A DNA stretch of 64,000 nt from Hypericum androsaemum (GCA_963995505.1 OZ023186.1:16003570-16067569); one strand, 5' to 3'. Positions 34,574 through 47,557 are shown, counted from the first letter of the stretch. Notes: generated by a model from the letters alone, not told the origin. Made by a program: numbers and translations.

Positions 34574-34911
34574 AATTATAGGCGTGGGTTGGATGCCAAA
34601 GGTGAAGTGACAAGACAATAGGTACGAGATAAATTACCATAATTACAGGCGTGGGTTGGATGCCAAAGGTAAAGTGACAAGACAATAGGTACGAGATAAA
34701 TTACCATAATTACAGGCGTGGGTTGGATGCCAGAGGTGAAGTGACAAGACAATAGGTACGAGACAAATTACCATAATTACAGGCATGGGTTGGATGCCAA
34801 AGGTGAAGTGACAAGACAATAGGTACGAGACAAATTACCATAATTACAGGCGTGGGTTGGATGCCAAAGGTGAAGTGACAAGATAATAGGTACGAGACAA
34901 ATTACATGAAA
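34574..34911 (-). repeat. Five 67-bp tandem repeats between the Harbinger genes
   Basis: Five copies of a 67-bp unit (core GGCGTGGGTTGGATGCCAAA and GTGACAAGACAATAGGTACG) differ at only a few positions each. They sit just upstream of the transposase start on its coding strand, that is, in the promoter position. Confidence 0.93.
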
Positions 34912-34988
34912 TGAATGACAAATTACATGAAATAAAAGACAAATTACATGAATGGAAGAACAAATTATATGAAATGACAAATTACTAA

Positions 34989-36061
34989 TTAGTTTTCAAA
35001 CACTCGAGACATTAGACAGCGCTTCATCTCTTCATCTTCTGGGGATAAGTGTTGTTTCGAAATCAAAGCGGTCAACATGATTTTATCCAACTCCATATTC
35101 TTCATGGCCTCCTTTTTTCATCTCGCTTGATTCTTTGTTGCTCCCTTTGTTGCTCTAGCTCTATTCTCTTCTTGAAAATTTTATTTTTATTATCTCTAGT
35201 TATTCTCAACGCACGAATTTCTGCTGCAACATCTTCAGAGGCCTTTCCTTTTCCTTTCCTTTTTTTGGCAGCATCTCTACCCATAGGACGGGAGATTCTT
35301 GAAGATATGGTGATTAGATCTTCTGAGTTAGATGGGATTGAATAATCCCCTTCTTCGGTAATCTTTGACCTCTTCGAGCTTCCACCACTTTCTATTTCCT
35401 CCTCTGTGACATCAGAAGCCAAATATGTTGAACCGTGATCTCCTTCTTCAATTTGCCACTTGGGACATTTACACATAACTTCATTAAAAATAACAAGGTC
35501 AATAAATTTTTTGCCACCATTCCCTTCATAAAGTGTTTGAGCTTCGGTCTCAACATCGGCATCGCTCATGCCGCTCCGTTTCTTTTTGAGTGCTTCTCGG
35601 TATGCAGCAACCCACTTTGCTCTATTGGCATTAAGTCGTGTATAACGACCTTTAATTGCAGGCACGTTTCTTTCATGGATCTCTCCCGAATTTTCTGCTT
35701 GAGCATTATGGTACAAAGTACTCACTTGGGACCATAGCGAAGCACTCTTCTGATTTTTTCCAATAGTGCTGTCTTGGCTACAGTAGGAGAAAGCTGACAT
35801 TAGGGCAATGTATTCTTTGACACTCCAATTACTTGGTGCAGACTTTTTAGTTTTTTTCTCCTTAGCCCCATCGAAGAACAAATGTTGTGGCATATTTTGT
35901 GGGGGTTGGTGTTGGGAAAATAAAATTTGGGAAAGATTTTGCGATAATTGAGAGGTATACAAAGGTTGAGAGTTTGGATAATCTCCAGAATTTAGATAGC
36001 CTGAAAGATTATAAGATTCAAATGATTGAAAATTTGGGAAATTAGGATCATTTGGATCCAT
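34989..36061 (-). pseudogene. Harbinger Myb/SANT-like accessory protein, one frameshift
   Basis: Start at MDPNDPNFPNF (36061). The SANT/Myb-like trihelix region (NWSVKEYIALMSAF ... IKGRYTRLN) is followed by a NAM-associated C-terminal type region ending in a charged coiled coil (EIRALRITRDNKNKIFKKR). The frame ends early at RDEKRRP because a run of T (35113-35118, A on the coding strand) is one base short. In the next frame the natural tail continues to SRVFEN at 34989. In PIF/Harbinger elements this protein binds element ends and brings the transposase into the nucleus. Plant genomes often annotate such genes as hypothetical trihelix proteins. Confidence 0.88.
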
Positions 36062-36840
36062 AGTAGAAATAATATAACAGAGAAAATTTAAAAAGAAAAT
36101 ATTATGTAGTGAAAGAAGAGAGAATTTTAGATGGTGTATGAAAATATGTAACATTGAACTCTATTTATAGAGATTTGAAAAATAATAATTTTTATATTTT
36201 TTTAGTTTTGCTAAAGATAAGGTCTGTTTAGATAACCACGAAAATATTATCCCAAAATATCTATTTTTAACGAATAATATTATGCCAAGTGGAACTAAAT
36301 AGATAAATAAGAAAAGAAAAAAAGGGCCAGTTTCGTTTGCGAGCGGCGATCGGCCAACCAATCTGATCGGCCGCTCGCTCGTTACTTTCATTTGTTTTTT
36401 TTAAATAATAAAAAATTAGCCGATCGGTTCGGCCACACCATTGATGTGGGTGGTCTTAAATGCCCCGTCCCCAAACACCGGTCCTTTTAAGCTCCTCTCC
36501 GATAATGTGCCACACACTTGGAATCAAGACCCGATTTGAGAGAAATTAATAGAGATACGAGAAAATGGCGGCCAGAAGCAGAGGAGATCAGAGATGGGCC
36601 ACACAGGAGAGGGTCTCAGTAGCCAGTCTAAAGTTCTCGCCGGCTCAAATCTTACGAAAATGTAAAACCACAAAGTACTTATGTGGACTTTTTCTTAATA
36701 AAAAAGATGAGTTTATTTGTCTTAGAACATTTTTTTCCCCGTTGATTTAGATGGGACAATATTTTATGGTAGGGTTTGGACAACTTTTATTTTATTTTGA
36801 GCAATTTGTTGTACCAAAGATGGGCTTAAGACAAAAGTTA

Positions 36841-37665
36841 GGCTGCGTTTGTTTCAAGGAACAGAACAGGCCTGGAGAGTAATTTTTGTCATGTTTAATG
36901 TTTGTGTCCCATCTTTTTATAAGGGACAAAGAAAACTATCCTAGGCCTAGAACTTATTGAACCTGATTTTCCAACAACACCCTCTCCTATTTAGTTAAAT
37001 CACTCTTTATCTCTCCTCCTCCTTCGTGCTCCTCGTCCATTTTTTTCACAACTCCTCTATTTTTTTATAAATCAATTCTCCTGATCAATCAAACTATAGC
37101 ACCGATTTTTAGTTCTTCATAAATCAATTCTCCTCTATCTCTTTTTAAGTTCAGTCACCAATTTCAATCCCAATTTTAGGACAAATCTGGAATTGACCCC
37201 AAAAAAATTCTCAATTCACAAATGGGATGAACCTTAACTGAGAATTTTTTCCCAATCTCTTGACCAAGCGATTTTTAATGCGATTCGCTAGCCGGTGAAC
37301 CCGTGATCGAGAACGACCACCAGCGGCCTGGGAGGGTTGTTCACGGCTGCAATAAGCTTGCTCCTCCCCTTTCTATATGCTTCAGATCTTGTTTTTAGTG
37401 AAATTTCTCTTCATTACTTTCACGTATAGCAATTAATTTTTTCTAATTGTAATTTTTTTGGGGTGATATTGTGGTTTAATTAAAGCTTCATAACAAATCT
37501 GTGATTCGGGAAGAACAAGGGTAAATTGGTCATATTTTTATTTTATACTATTCTAGCCATTATTGTTTCCAAACACACGACGAAACTAAAAATTCTTTTG
37601 TCCCGTCCTATACTGGCCTGTCATGTACTGTTCTCTTCAGTCCATAATACGTACCAAACGCACTT
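36841..37665. mobile_element. Harbinger-type MITE (Tourist-like)
   Basis: The 825-bp insert sits in copy B between TTA at 36838-36840 and TTA at 37666-37668. Copy A has a single TTA at 28406-28408. The ends share (C/G)TGCGTTTG after two mismatched bases. No coding sequence is recognisable. Confidence 0.75.
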
Positions 37666-38295
37666 TTATTGTCCAAGCATGTCCTATGCCACGTAAAAAA
37701 TGCAGCCTATTGTTCTTTTTCTTGGCCGATTTGGAACTTCTTTACTTGGAGTAAGCTCAAAAGTCATTAGATAATTCTTTAATGGATTAGATGAGTTTTA
37801 TTAGAGATGAAATGTTATAAAAATTTTAGAATGTATTGTATTGAGAGGATCGATCTGGATACATAGAAACCACACAATTTTTCGAGAACCAAAATGCAAT
37901 CGAGAACTTGTGTTACATTCTATACTGTGAGACATCCAAAAAAGGTAGCCGCAAATGACATCCAGCTAGAAAAACCAAGATCTTATACTGTATATTGGAT
38001 CCTTAATGTAATACGACTTTGTGTCTAGTCTGTACGTCATTCCTTCGTGTAATTATTTAGAGTAATAAAATCAATTTACCTATGAAGAAACTGCATCATA
38101 TTAAACTTCAATTTGTTATAGCAACACAAACCACTTGGTAGTTGGTAACTACCCCCTCTTTCACACACCATCCCCGGCTACTAACTTTTATTTTGGGAAA
38201 AAATGGAAAACAAAACACGTGGTTTACTTGCAAAACACACACAACAAACAAACAAACTTTTTCGAATTTCATCCGATTAGCATCTCAATTAATAA

Positions 38296-38413
38296 GAGTG
38301 TTAGGCAAAGAGTATTTGGCATAGCGACACAGTAGTAGTACGGTTTGACGAAAGTTTATGGTTCGAACCTTGACAAAATATAATTATTGGAATAAATAAT
38401 TTACCTTTAAAAA
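38296..38413 (+). mobile_element. tRNA-derived SINE, copy 2
   Basis: A 9-bp duplication AATTAATAA flanks it (38287-38295 and 38414-38422). Box A is seen as TTGGCATAGCGACACAG and box B as GGTTCGAACCT (about 38361-38371). The tail TTTACCTTTAAAA matches that of the SINE at 27660-27771, so both belong to one family. It lies about 400 bp upstream of the SAPS start codon. Confidence 0.82.
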
Positions 38414-38422
38414 AATTAATAA

Positions 38423-38812
38423 CTTCACAAAATATGGAGTTTGAATTTTTGAAATACTTGTTGAGAAATTTTACCATATTCTAAAGATCTTACCTTACTC
38501 AAATATGGATTAGTTGGGTAATAAACCACCAATATCGTCATAAAATTGGATTTTTAGTTCCCCTCTCTATCCAATTAGCATTTGAGTTGGTTTGACTATT
38601 TTACCCCGCCGCTCCCTCGATCTTTTAGCCCGTTGTCTCTCTCTTCGAACCCCCACTCTCTAGGGTTTCCCTCCCACCGCGATTAGCCGGCGGCCAGTCC
38701 ACCCGATTCTCCCCTCCACCTGTCGTTTTCCGCCCCCTCCTCTTCCTTTTCTGTCGTCCGTCCGGGATTAGGGTTTACAGATCTAACCCCGAGGCTCCTC
38801 AAGTTGAGAAAA
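38423..38812 (+). promoter_or_regulatory. Promoter and leader of the SAPS gene with two telo-boxes
   Basis: The region becomes CT-rich and GC-rich from about 38600. The telo-box TAGGGTTT occurs at 38661-38668 and 38769-38776. This motif is common near the 5' ends of plant housekeeping genes. The transcription start is not visible. Confidence 0.55.
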
Positions 38813-41800
38813 ATGTTCTGGAAGCTCACATCTCTCTCCGCCTCTTCTCCCGTAAGCAATTTTCAGCTGCCGGTGTTTAACTATCTTCCAGTTTGACTTG
38901 CGCTTGGTAGTTTTTGAACCGTTTTTATCTGTCGAATTCGAAGATTTGAAGGCGATGAAGTTTCGGTTATTTAGCTGCAAGTTTGAATGCTGTTTGTTCG
39001 TTTACTTTGTTTCGGTTAAATTATGATGCTGGTTGAACTGGAAATGCTACTTTTGTAGGGGAGGATTTGAGTGGGAGTAAAAGGTTGGTGGTTTTTGGTG
39101 GTTTGTGGTTGGTGTTGCTATTCGCGATGGCGTTTAATTGGGATGAGTACTGGTATAGGGTACGTGTCTCGCGCGTCCTCCTTTCCCCGTGCAAGGAAAA
39201 TGCACCATAAGGCTCTTTGTTAGTGTTTGAGTCTTTGCCTAAGCAGTTGGGTTTGAATTTGGTAACCTGGAAGCGGTGCCCCTGGACTGGACGTGTTACT
39301 TGAGATTTAAGCTGTTATACAGACATCTATCCCCGAAATTTTACCCTAGCACACTAATAGCTAATAGCTTGTTTTAATGAAAGGAGAGTCTGATAAGTGT
39401 TACTGATGATTTGCCTGTCAAGAGGGGAATTTTTTTTGTTATTTAGTCTCTCGGTAAGGGTTATTGGCTACACTTGAAGTGATATCCGAGTCTTCCAGCA
39501 CACTTGGCTTACTATATGGCTGGTTGCTAGAATTTTTCTTACAACAGTAGTGGAGTTTTTGATCTTGTTGAGCTCCTTCGATGGTGTTATTCTTTTATGA
39601 GAGCTAGTTGCATGGCTATTACTACTGGCTTTCCGATCATCCTTCTTATTTGTTTGGATTTGCTATTGCCTCTGCAGGTGGAGTCTGTACTAGATAAGGA
39701 AAATTTCACTTTGGAGGAGCTTTTAGATGAGGAAGAGATAATCCAAGAATGTAAAGCTTTGAACAACCGCCTCATTAACTTGTAGGTTTTTCATGTCTTT
39801 CGTCTCTCCCTTGTTCACAATTTGTAGTGCTTCTTTCAGTAAGTAAACATTTAGAGCTGAAGTTTCATTAATTTCCTGATAGGACTGCTTCATTAGAGGT
39901 GCTCATTGTGTATTATTTATTTGCAGTCTAAGAGATAGAGACCAAGTGGAGCAGTTACTGCGATACATAATTGAAGAACCTGCAGAAGATGCTGACAGCA
40001 AAAGAGCCTTCAAGTATGCTGCCTTTTCAATTTACGGAAAATGGGAAGAAGTGTTGATATATTTGGTTACCAGCTGCTACATCATATGTTCCTCTTTTAT
40101 CTTACTTACTTCATTTCTAGGTTCCCCTTTATTGCCTGTGAGATTTTCACATGTGAAATTGATGTTATCCTCAAGACTTTGGTGGAGGAAGAAGAGGTAG
40201 TCTATTGTCCAAATTTCTGAGTTGACATGGTGTCACTAATGCGTTTCTCTTACCTTTTTAGTGCCTTTCCTTTCATTTGCAGTTGATGAACTTGCTCTTT
40301 TCATTCTTGGAATCAAATAGATCCCACAGTGCCTTGCTGGCTGGGTATTTCAGCAAAGTATGTGCTCATAATTTTACATATGGTTTGCTTTTTGCAACGA
40401 AAGATCCATAGCATGCCTACTTTACTGAACCTAATCAATGTATGCCAGGTTGTGGTCTGCCTTATGCTACGGAAGACTATCCCACTTATGAACTATGTTC
40501 AAGTGAGTAACCATTCTGTTTGCCTGGTTTATTTTCGATCATCTCTGTATTGGTACTTCTGTTGTCATTGGGCATTTCTTTTAGACATGGAAATCTGCTG
40601 TTTGTGTCAACCTTGTGTGTCCTTATTTTGTCAGTTATTATATCTCAACATTCCCCTGAATGATCTAATATGTGGTCCAACTTGCACAGGCTCATCAGGA
40701 TGTGATTCGCCAGTTAGTTGATTTAATAGGGATTACATCAATCATGGAGGTAATGTAGCTGCTGGTCTTGTGCTTTTCAAATTCATGGCCGAATGTGACA
40801 TTGAATGTCTTTCAGGTCCTGGTACGGCTTGTGGGTGCTGACAACCATGTGTATCCCAATTTTATTGACGTGATGCAATGGCTGGCTGACAGCAATTTGC
40901 TGGAGATGATCGTGGACAAATTGAGCCCATTGGTGAGGGAACCCTGCTTTTTGGAATTTTCAAATAATAAGATGCCATAACACAGAAAACATGTTTATTT
41001 AGACACTTCATGTTTGTTGAAAGCTGAAATTATTGTGGCTCAAGTACCAACCTGTGGCACTTAACTTACCAAGGGCAAAAACAGTGTTGGTACAACAGCT
41101 GTCATGGTTGCTTCTGTATTATTATATATGAATATTGCTCTGTGCCTTGTCTTGATCTTGTTGCAGTAAAATTGACTTTCTGAAAAGTGCCCAAAGTGTG
41201 ACTTATGAACCTTTTAATGATGATTGAGGATAGTTTTAGTTGTTACTCTTTGCGATCAAATTAATCTTAAGATGGACAATTTAAGAAATTGAGAATGGTG
41301 CATAGTCCTCGAATTGGTGACTTACGAATCATTAGTAAAGCAGCTCACTGTTGTGCCAAGACTCACCCTCCCCCCATCCTGATGCTAGCCGAGGAGCACT
41401 TGCACTTGGTTGACACACTTTTCATTTTATTAATTGATTGTAATGAAGTACTTACAATTGGCGGATAGTTTTATGAATAAGCAGAAGCAAAATGTAATTA
41501 CTCAATGATCCAATGCTTTTGTTATATGTGGATCAGAGTCCTCCAGAAGTGCATGCTAATGCAGCAGAAACTCTCTGTGCAATTACTCGAAATGCTCCAT
41601 CAGCCTTGGCTACCAAACTCTCCAGTCCAAGGTGCTCAGATTTTTTATTCTCGAATCTTATTTCTTTTTCGTTGACTATTCTGTTTGAATCAGAGCATCA
41701 ATTTTTCTAAAATTTTACCTTCTGGCTGTATACAGCTTTGTTGCTAGGATCTTTGACCATGCATTGGAGGATTCACATTCCAAGTCTGGCCTTGTACAGT

Positions 41801-44800
41801 CGCTTTCAGTGTGTATATCTTTATTGGACCCAAAAAGATTAGCAATTTCTTCTCCCTTGATGCATTCTTTTCGAAGCCAGCACATGTACGAGCCTCCAAT
41901 CCCTGTGGATCCAGAGACTATAACTGCGATGCTACCTAAACTTGGTAAGTGAACTTTATAATGTATGAGGTTGTAAAAGTCAACGGGAGGTCGACGTGTC
42001 AGCAAAATTATCTGAAAACTATTCAAAAATTGAAAGAACTTTCACCCTCTTTCCTGAAATTCGTTTTTCTTTATTCCCCAGTGGTTGGAGGAGTCAGGTT
42101 TGATCATGCAGTAATGCTTCTGTTACAACTATAAATGTTTGTTCCTTTCACTGGAAACTTGCAATCTTGCATATGTTAAGCGGTCAAGGAGGTTGTAAAT
42201 AGACTTGAATTATTCTCAGTGTCTTATTTAGTTTCTCATCTAATGTAGGTGACTTGCTTGCGCTACTGAATGTCATGGCTGATGACAAGATATTACCAAC
42301 TACGTATGGGGAACTAAAGCCTCCTCTGGGAAAGCACCGTCTAAAGGTTTGTTATTTTTCGGGAAGTCATTTTTCCAAATGGAACTCTTTTGTCTCTTTT
42401 TTTGTCTTCACTCTTTTAAACGCTGCAGTCTTCCTTGTTATCATTTCTTTCAGCTTATTTAGTTTGTTTGATTTATTATCTGGGACGATTTATTTAACTG
42501 CTATATTCCATAGATTGTGGAGTTCATTGCGGTACTCTTAAAGACTGGCAATGAAGTGACTGAGGGGGAGCTAGTCAGCTCTGGAACCATCAATCGAGTT
42601 ATCGATTTGTTCTTTGAGTAAGCTTCCTATTACATCCTTGGATCAAACGTTGTGGTTCATGAATTAGAATATTACTAAGCATCAACATGTATAAGTTGCT
42701 TTTATTTCCATTTATTTGTATGCATTTCCAATTCTTTTGTGCTGTTACAGGTACCCGTACAATAATGCATTGCACCATCATGTGGAGAGTATCATACTTT
42801 CATGTTTGGAGAGCAAGAGTGATGCTTTAGTCAATCATGTCCTTCGGGACTGCAACTTGGTGGGGAAAATGCTCGGAACAGATGATGATCCCGTTATTTC
42901 TGCCAATCGTAGTCAGGTACCTGCTCAGTCATTTGTTGTTGTAAAGAGCTCTTTGAAGCTGATGGAACTTCGATAGAGCATAAAGTATCGGTGGCAATTT
43001 TCTGTAGCTTGTTGCATTTGTGTAGTTGATTAACCTCATGAAGCGACTCTATCACAAATTAGTGGAATAGAGAACTATCAGCAGTCTTCAGTAGCATGCT
43101 TGCTTCATTGTTAATCATGGATTCTCTTTTGCAGCCAACCGTACCTGCAGCTGGAAAAAAGGCTCCACGTGCAGGAAATTTGGGACATATCACAAGAATT
43201 TCTAACAAACTTGTTCAGTTGGGAAATAATAATAGCTGTATTCAGTCATTTTTGCAGGTGGGTTGAATTACTTGATACGTAATTATCTCTCAACATGGTG
43301 CCTGCAGCAATTTTGATCATCTGGAATCTTTATCAAGTTAAAATGACTTATAGGTTAGGACTTCAGGTTAGGACTTATTTCTGCCTAAACATGGAAGTAT
43401 TTAGAGTCAAGAGCTGTGCGATAAACGGAGTCAGTTTTCAGTTAATTCTTGAGCTCATCATACTGGATCTGGCCCTTTGACGAGATGTTGAGGTTAAAGG
43501 ATTTAGTGATGAAAACTTCATTGTATCAATGTAAGATTTTTTGCTTCAGTAAATGCAAGTTAATTTGTTATAAAAGACAATCAGTCATTGAAACTTGCCA
43601 TTCTTTTTTTTTTCTTTCTTTTATCCGGTTTCTGTTCTTTAGTTTTAGGCACAATTTTGCTCTCTACTCATTCTTTTTCACATTGGGTTGTAAATAAATA
43701 GTCTGCTTTGTGAATGCCTTGTACCTTGATATCTCTCTTGACAAGAGCTAACATTTTACTGTTACTACAGGAAAGCGCTGAATGGACTGACTGGCAAGCC
43801 AGTGTTTTACAAGAGCGCAATATGGTTGAGAATGTTTACAAATGGGCTTGCGGGTAACTTATTGTCGCAAATCTGAGTTTGATTTGCATTGAACTCTCCC
43901 TAGATTTTGCATATTGAAGTTACTGCGGTTTATTTGTTTGGTAATTAATGTTTTTTGTGGTGTTTGTGAAATGACGTGGCAGCATGTTTTGTGGTACCTT
44001 TTTTTCCGCCTTATGCAAGTTGAACTGTATCCATTGGTCTCATAGATATTGTCCTTTTGGAATTATCTGATAGCGTGACCTCTCTCTTTTACTCGAAATC
44101 TTCAACAATGGAAATTTGCATAGTTTCTGAAATTTATTTTCCATCGAACTCACCTTTCTGATAAATTATCCAAATTATTGATAACAGTTATGCCCTAACT
44201 AACCCTCTTGCAATTTTCACAAATTAACATTGCTTGTCCTTCTGCAGCCGCCCTACTGCTTTGCAGGATAGGACAAGGGATAGTGATGAGGAAGACCTTC
44301 ATGATAGAGACTATGATGTGGCAGCTCTTGCTAATAATTTAAGCCAGGCATTCAGATACAAAATATATGGGACCGAGGATGCTGAGGTGCAGTACACTTA
44401 GCTTATTTTGTATTTTGGTGCATCACATTAGTTGTTCTCCATCGTTCTATACTGCGGCTCTTGGTATGATTAACAATGAGCTTGATGTTTCTGGTTTCCA
44501 TGGTTGTAGGATAATGGGGGTGCTGATCGGGACGACGAGGTACATCTCTAGCTATTCTTATCTCCCTATATTTGGATGTCTTTCCTCCTCACAAGCGTTA
44601 ACTTTGAGCGAGAAGATTGCTGAACAGGGTTAAGTTAATGTTTATGTTAACTATTTTGCAGGATGTCTACTTTGATGATGAATCAGCAGAGGTGGTCATA
44701 TCATCCTTGAGACTTGGTGATGACCAGGGAAGGTCAGTTTTTTCTACGTCATTACAATACTTATGCAACAATCCCATTCTATCTTGCGATTATTAGTAAA

Positions 44801-45645
44801 CTGATCATTGGAATACGATGTGTCGTGTTAAATGCAGTAGCCTTTTCACAAACTCCAACTGGTTCGCGTTTCAAGATGAGAGAAATGGTTTGAGCACATC
44901 ATCTGTTGAGCTGATGGATGAAATAAACTTGAATGGGACCGGAAATGGTGGGAACAGCAGTAGTGATGACGAAGTGGTGGTTGGCGAGGATGACGAATTG
45001 CATGAAAGCAAAGATTCTGTAAATGGAACGTCGACTTCCAGCACGAGGATCCCCAACGGTTTCCCTAGTGGGCAAAGTCAAAATGCTAATGCTACCAAAG
45101 ATATCGAGTTCTTCAAATTTGAGGCAACAGACAATGAAGACTTGTTTGGAGAAAGGCCTTTACCCGAGTGGGTAGGATGGGGGGAGGCATCCGATTTACA
45201 GGTTGGTGGATCCGGTCTCAATCCATTTGAAGACGACGACGAAAACTCTGATGTCAGTGTTCCCAATCAAGCTGACCTCGCAACACCTGATATGGGATCT
45301 ACATCAAACGGAGAATCAGGGCTCCCAAATGGCTCTCCATCATCATCTACCACGGACTCCAGCGGTGGGTCAGCCAGCAGTGATACAAGTCAGAGACCCA
45401 CGACAATGCCCTCGTTGTTTGAAGAGGATGTCGAATTCGTTGGCGTCGAATTGGAGGGGGCCGAGAAAGCCATGGAACAGGCTCTAAAAGAAGGGATAGT
45501 TGGAGAAGCTGGTCCTTTGAAGAGGAACATTAACCCGAAGGTGCCCGAGAAGGAAAATTCAGATGAAGGTACTACCGCCGGGATTAAAGAGTTCAATGAT
45601 GCTAACTATTGGAGGATTGATCAAGAGGTTGCTGTTCTGGAGTGA
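38813..45645 (+). CDS. SAPS-domain protein, SIT4/PP6 phosphatase regulatory subunit family (19 exons, 845 aa)
   Basis: Exons: 38813-38851, 39678-39781, 39927-40013, 40121-40196, 40283-40357, 40449-40502, 40690-40749, 40816-40932, 41537-41631, 41736-41944, 42249-42346, 42514-42617, 42751-42916, 43135-43257, 43771-43853, 44248-44386, 44510-44539, 44662-44732, 44838-45645. All junctions are GT-AG and join to 846 codons with TGA. The start MFWKLTSLSASSP is the family start. A helical-repeat SAPS region covers about residues 1-560, with conserved blocks ENFTLEELLDEEEIIQECK, DVMQWLADSNLLEMIVDKLS and YPYNNALHHHVESIILSCLE. The acidic, serine-rich C-terminal exon of 269 codons looks disordered. In yeast and animals SAPS proteins bind the PP6-type catalytic subunit; plant members are assumed to act likewise. 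The gene is free of transposons. Confidence 0.95.
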
Positions 45646-47526
45646 TGCTCGATGATCTTAGAACTGTGCAACCACATAATAGACATATATTTGTACAGTA
45701 TTTTTGTTCCTTTTTTCTGGATTGCAACCTTAGAACTCTGCCAATGATATTATATATTATTATTGATTAGTAGTTGTACCTGTGTTGTACATTATTCAGG
45801 GACTTGTTTCTTGCTGTTGTTGACTAATTTTCCTATGGTTTTTTAACTAGAGTTATTAAAATCGTCGATGAAAGACTTTCTAAGTTATCTGAACCAACTT
45901 TCGAGGTAGATTTTACCATGGTGTTAAACTGGTCTTTTGATGCAACATTATAAGTGTTAAATTGTATGAAATAACTATTTCATATTATTCTGTTTTTTTA
46001 TTGATTGTGTATAATTATATAAAATGTATAACAACTATTTCATACAATTTATGTTACTGTCATGTAAGTTAATAATATATTTTCTTGTGTGAGTTTGGCT
46101 TTTCTTCACATTCAGAAATTAAGATTACAAACAAATTTTAGGATTTGTGAACTATATATAATTAGAAATACAACATCAGGAGGGAGTCACTTGGGGTTAA
46201 ATTGTAATGGTCTTTGAGCTCGTCTCTTTCGGACATTCTCTCATTGGCCGGAGTTCTCGATCCTTTTGTTACGGTTTTTTCTATTAAGTTTTGCTATTGC
46301 AGAGTTTTAACAAGATATGTGGTTACAATCTCGTTAGAAAATATTATATTCGTTGATTAAACCCTTGTTTTTTAATAAAATTCTACCATTAAAAAAAAAC
46401 GACATTATTTTTAAAATTAAGTAGGACATCGAGTTACCATAAGATATTATATTTCAGAGATAATATGGACAACTAACTACTTCAAAAGAGCCTCGAAAAA
46501 ATTCGGACACTCAAAAAAAATCTAAAAAATTAATAATATCGAGTCCACAAAAAACCACGTACTCTTTGCCAAACATTTGAACCTCACTACACGCTAATGT
46601 TTTTGTATATAGATTTAATAAGTTGATTAATCCAGATTCGAGTTGGATAAAATTTGTGAAAAGTGATGAAGTTCTTTCAACAAAAATTTAACATCTTAAG
46701 AATTCGAATCTCACAAAATTAATTGTCGAGTCCACGAAAACCACATACCCTTTGCCAACACTTGGACCTCACGCACTATACGCTAATACTATATGGTATT
46801 CAGAGTTACTGAACTTATTAATTTAGATTTGAGCCGGATGAGATATTTGAACGAGATACTATCTGGTACGTGTTTCTTCCGTTAAAAAACCATTACATTG
46901 TTCTTTGTTTAGTGGACCTGTTTATGGTTATTTGAAATGCTACTTATAATTAAATGAATAAAGAGAAATTTACCCCCACCAAAAAAATAGAGAGAAATAC
47001 GGAACGGGCCTTTCTGTATAAAATATAAACTATATTCCTGAGGCCCAGTTGGTCCAGATCCTGGACAATGCTTGCCGGACTGGTCCGTGGGTTAAAGGCT
47101 TTTAACTAATTGGACCACATTTAATTGTTTGTTGGACTCGTCGCAGACGTGATCATCCGCACAAACACCCTTAACAAAGATTAACTACGGCTAAATATCT
47201 CTCTTTAAAAAAAGCGTCAAACCACTGGTTCTAAAATGTACTTTTTCTCGTTGATTCAGTGGGTTTTGTCCAGGTTGATTAGGTGTCTGAAAGGTTAATT
47301 TAACTGAACATTAAGCAAATCGGAGAATAGGCAGATTAATACCCAATTGGCTTTCAACATCAAGTGTAACGTCACAGAGTCAAAAGAAAGAATCAATTTT
47401 CATTTGTTTTGGAAACAAAGGAAATTTCTTGTTTTGGAATAATTATGTCTTTTGACTACTCCCCAATATCCATTTCCGCTTGCAATCTTATGATTAGCCT
47501 ACACAAGATGATCACATCTAAACTTT

Positions 47527-47557
<31 letters not shown>

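Larger units (their letters stand above)
32718..36455 (-). mobile_element. PIF/Harbinger DNA transposon with both genes
   Basis: The 3,738-bp element has inverted ends GACCACCCA(T/C)ATCA(G/A)T and the TTA target duplication (32715-32717 and 36456-36458) typical of PIF/Harbinger. It carries, on the minus strand, a Myb/SANT-like gene (34989-36061) followed by a transposase gene (33016-34490). Both are damaged by small lesions. Five 67-bp tandem repeats lie between the two genes. Confidence 0.93.
32245..36695. mobile_element. Mutator-like element carrying a nested PIF/Harbinger element
   Basis: A perfect 9-bp target duplication TAATAAAAA flanks it (32236-32244 and 36696-36704). The empty site is in copy A at 28262-28270. 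The ends are (G/A)GAAAAAGTCCACAT, with similarity beyond the first 15 bp weak. Without the Harbinger insert the element is about 710 bp and encodes nothing recognisable. Confidence 0.82.
28795..38040. repeat. Copy B of the 1.28-kb tandem duplication, broken by four or more insertions
   Basis: Removing the hAT element (28868-29820), the Helitron-like block (30209 to about 31898), the Mutator-like element (32245-36695) and the MITE (36841-37665), each with one target copy where one exists, leaves about 1.28 kb collinear with copy A. After about 38045 the first bases of a third copy seem to begin (AATCAATTTACC...CTGCATCATATT). Confidence 0.85.
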
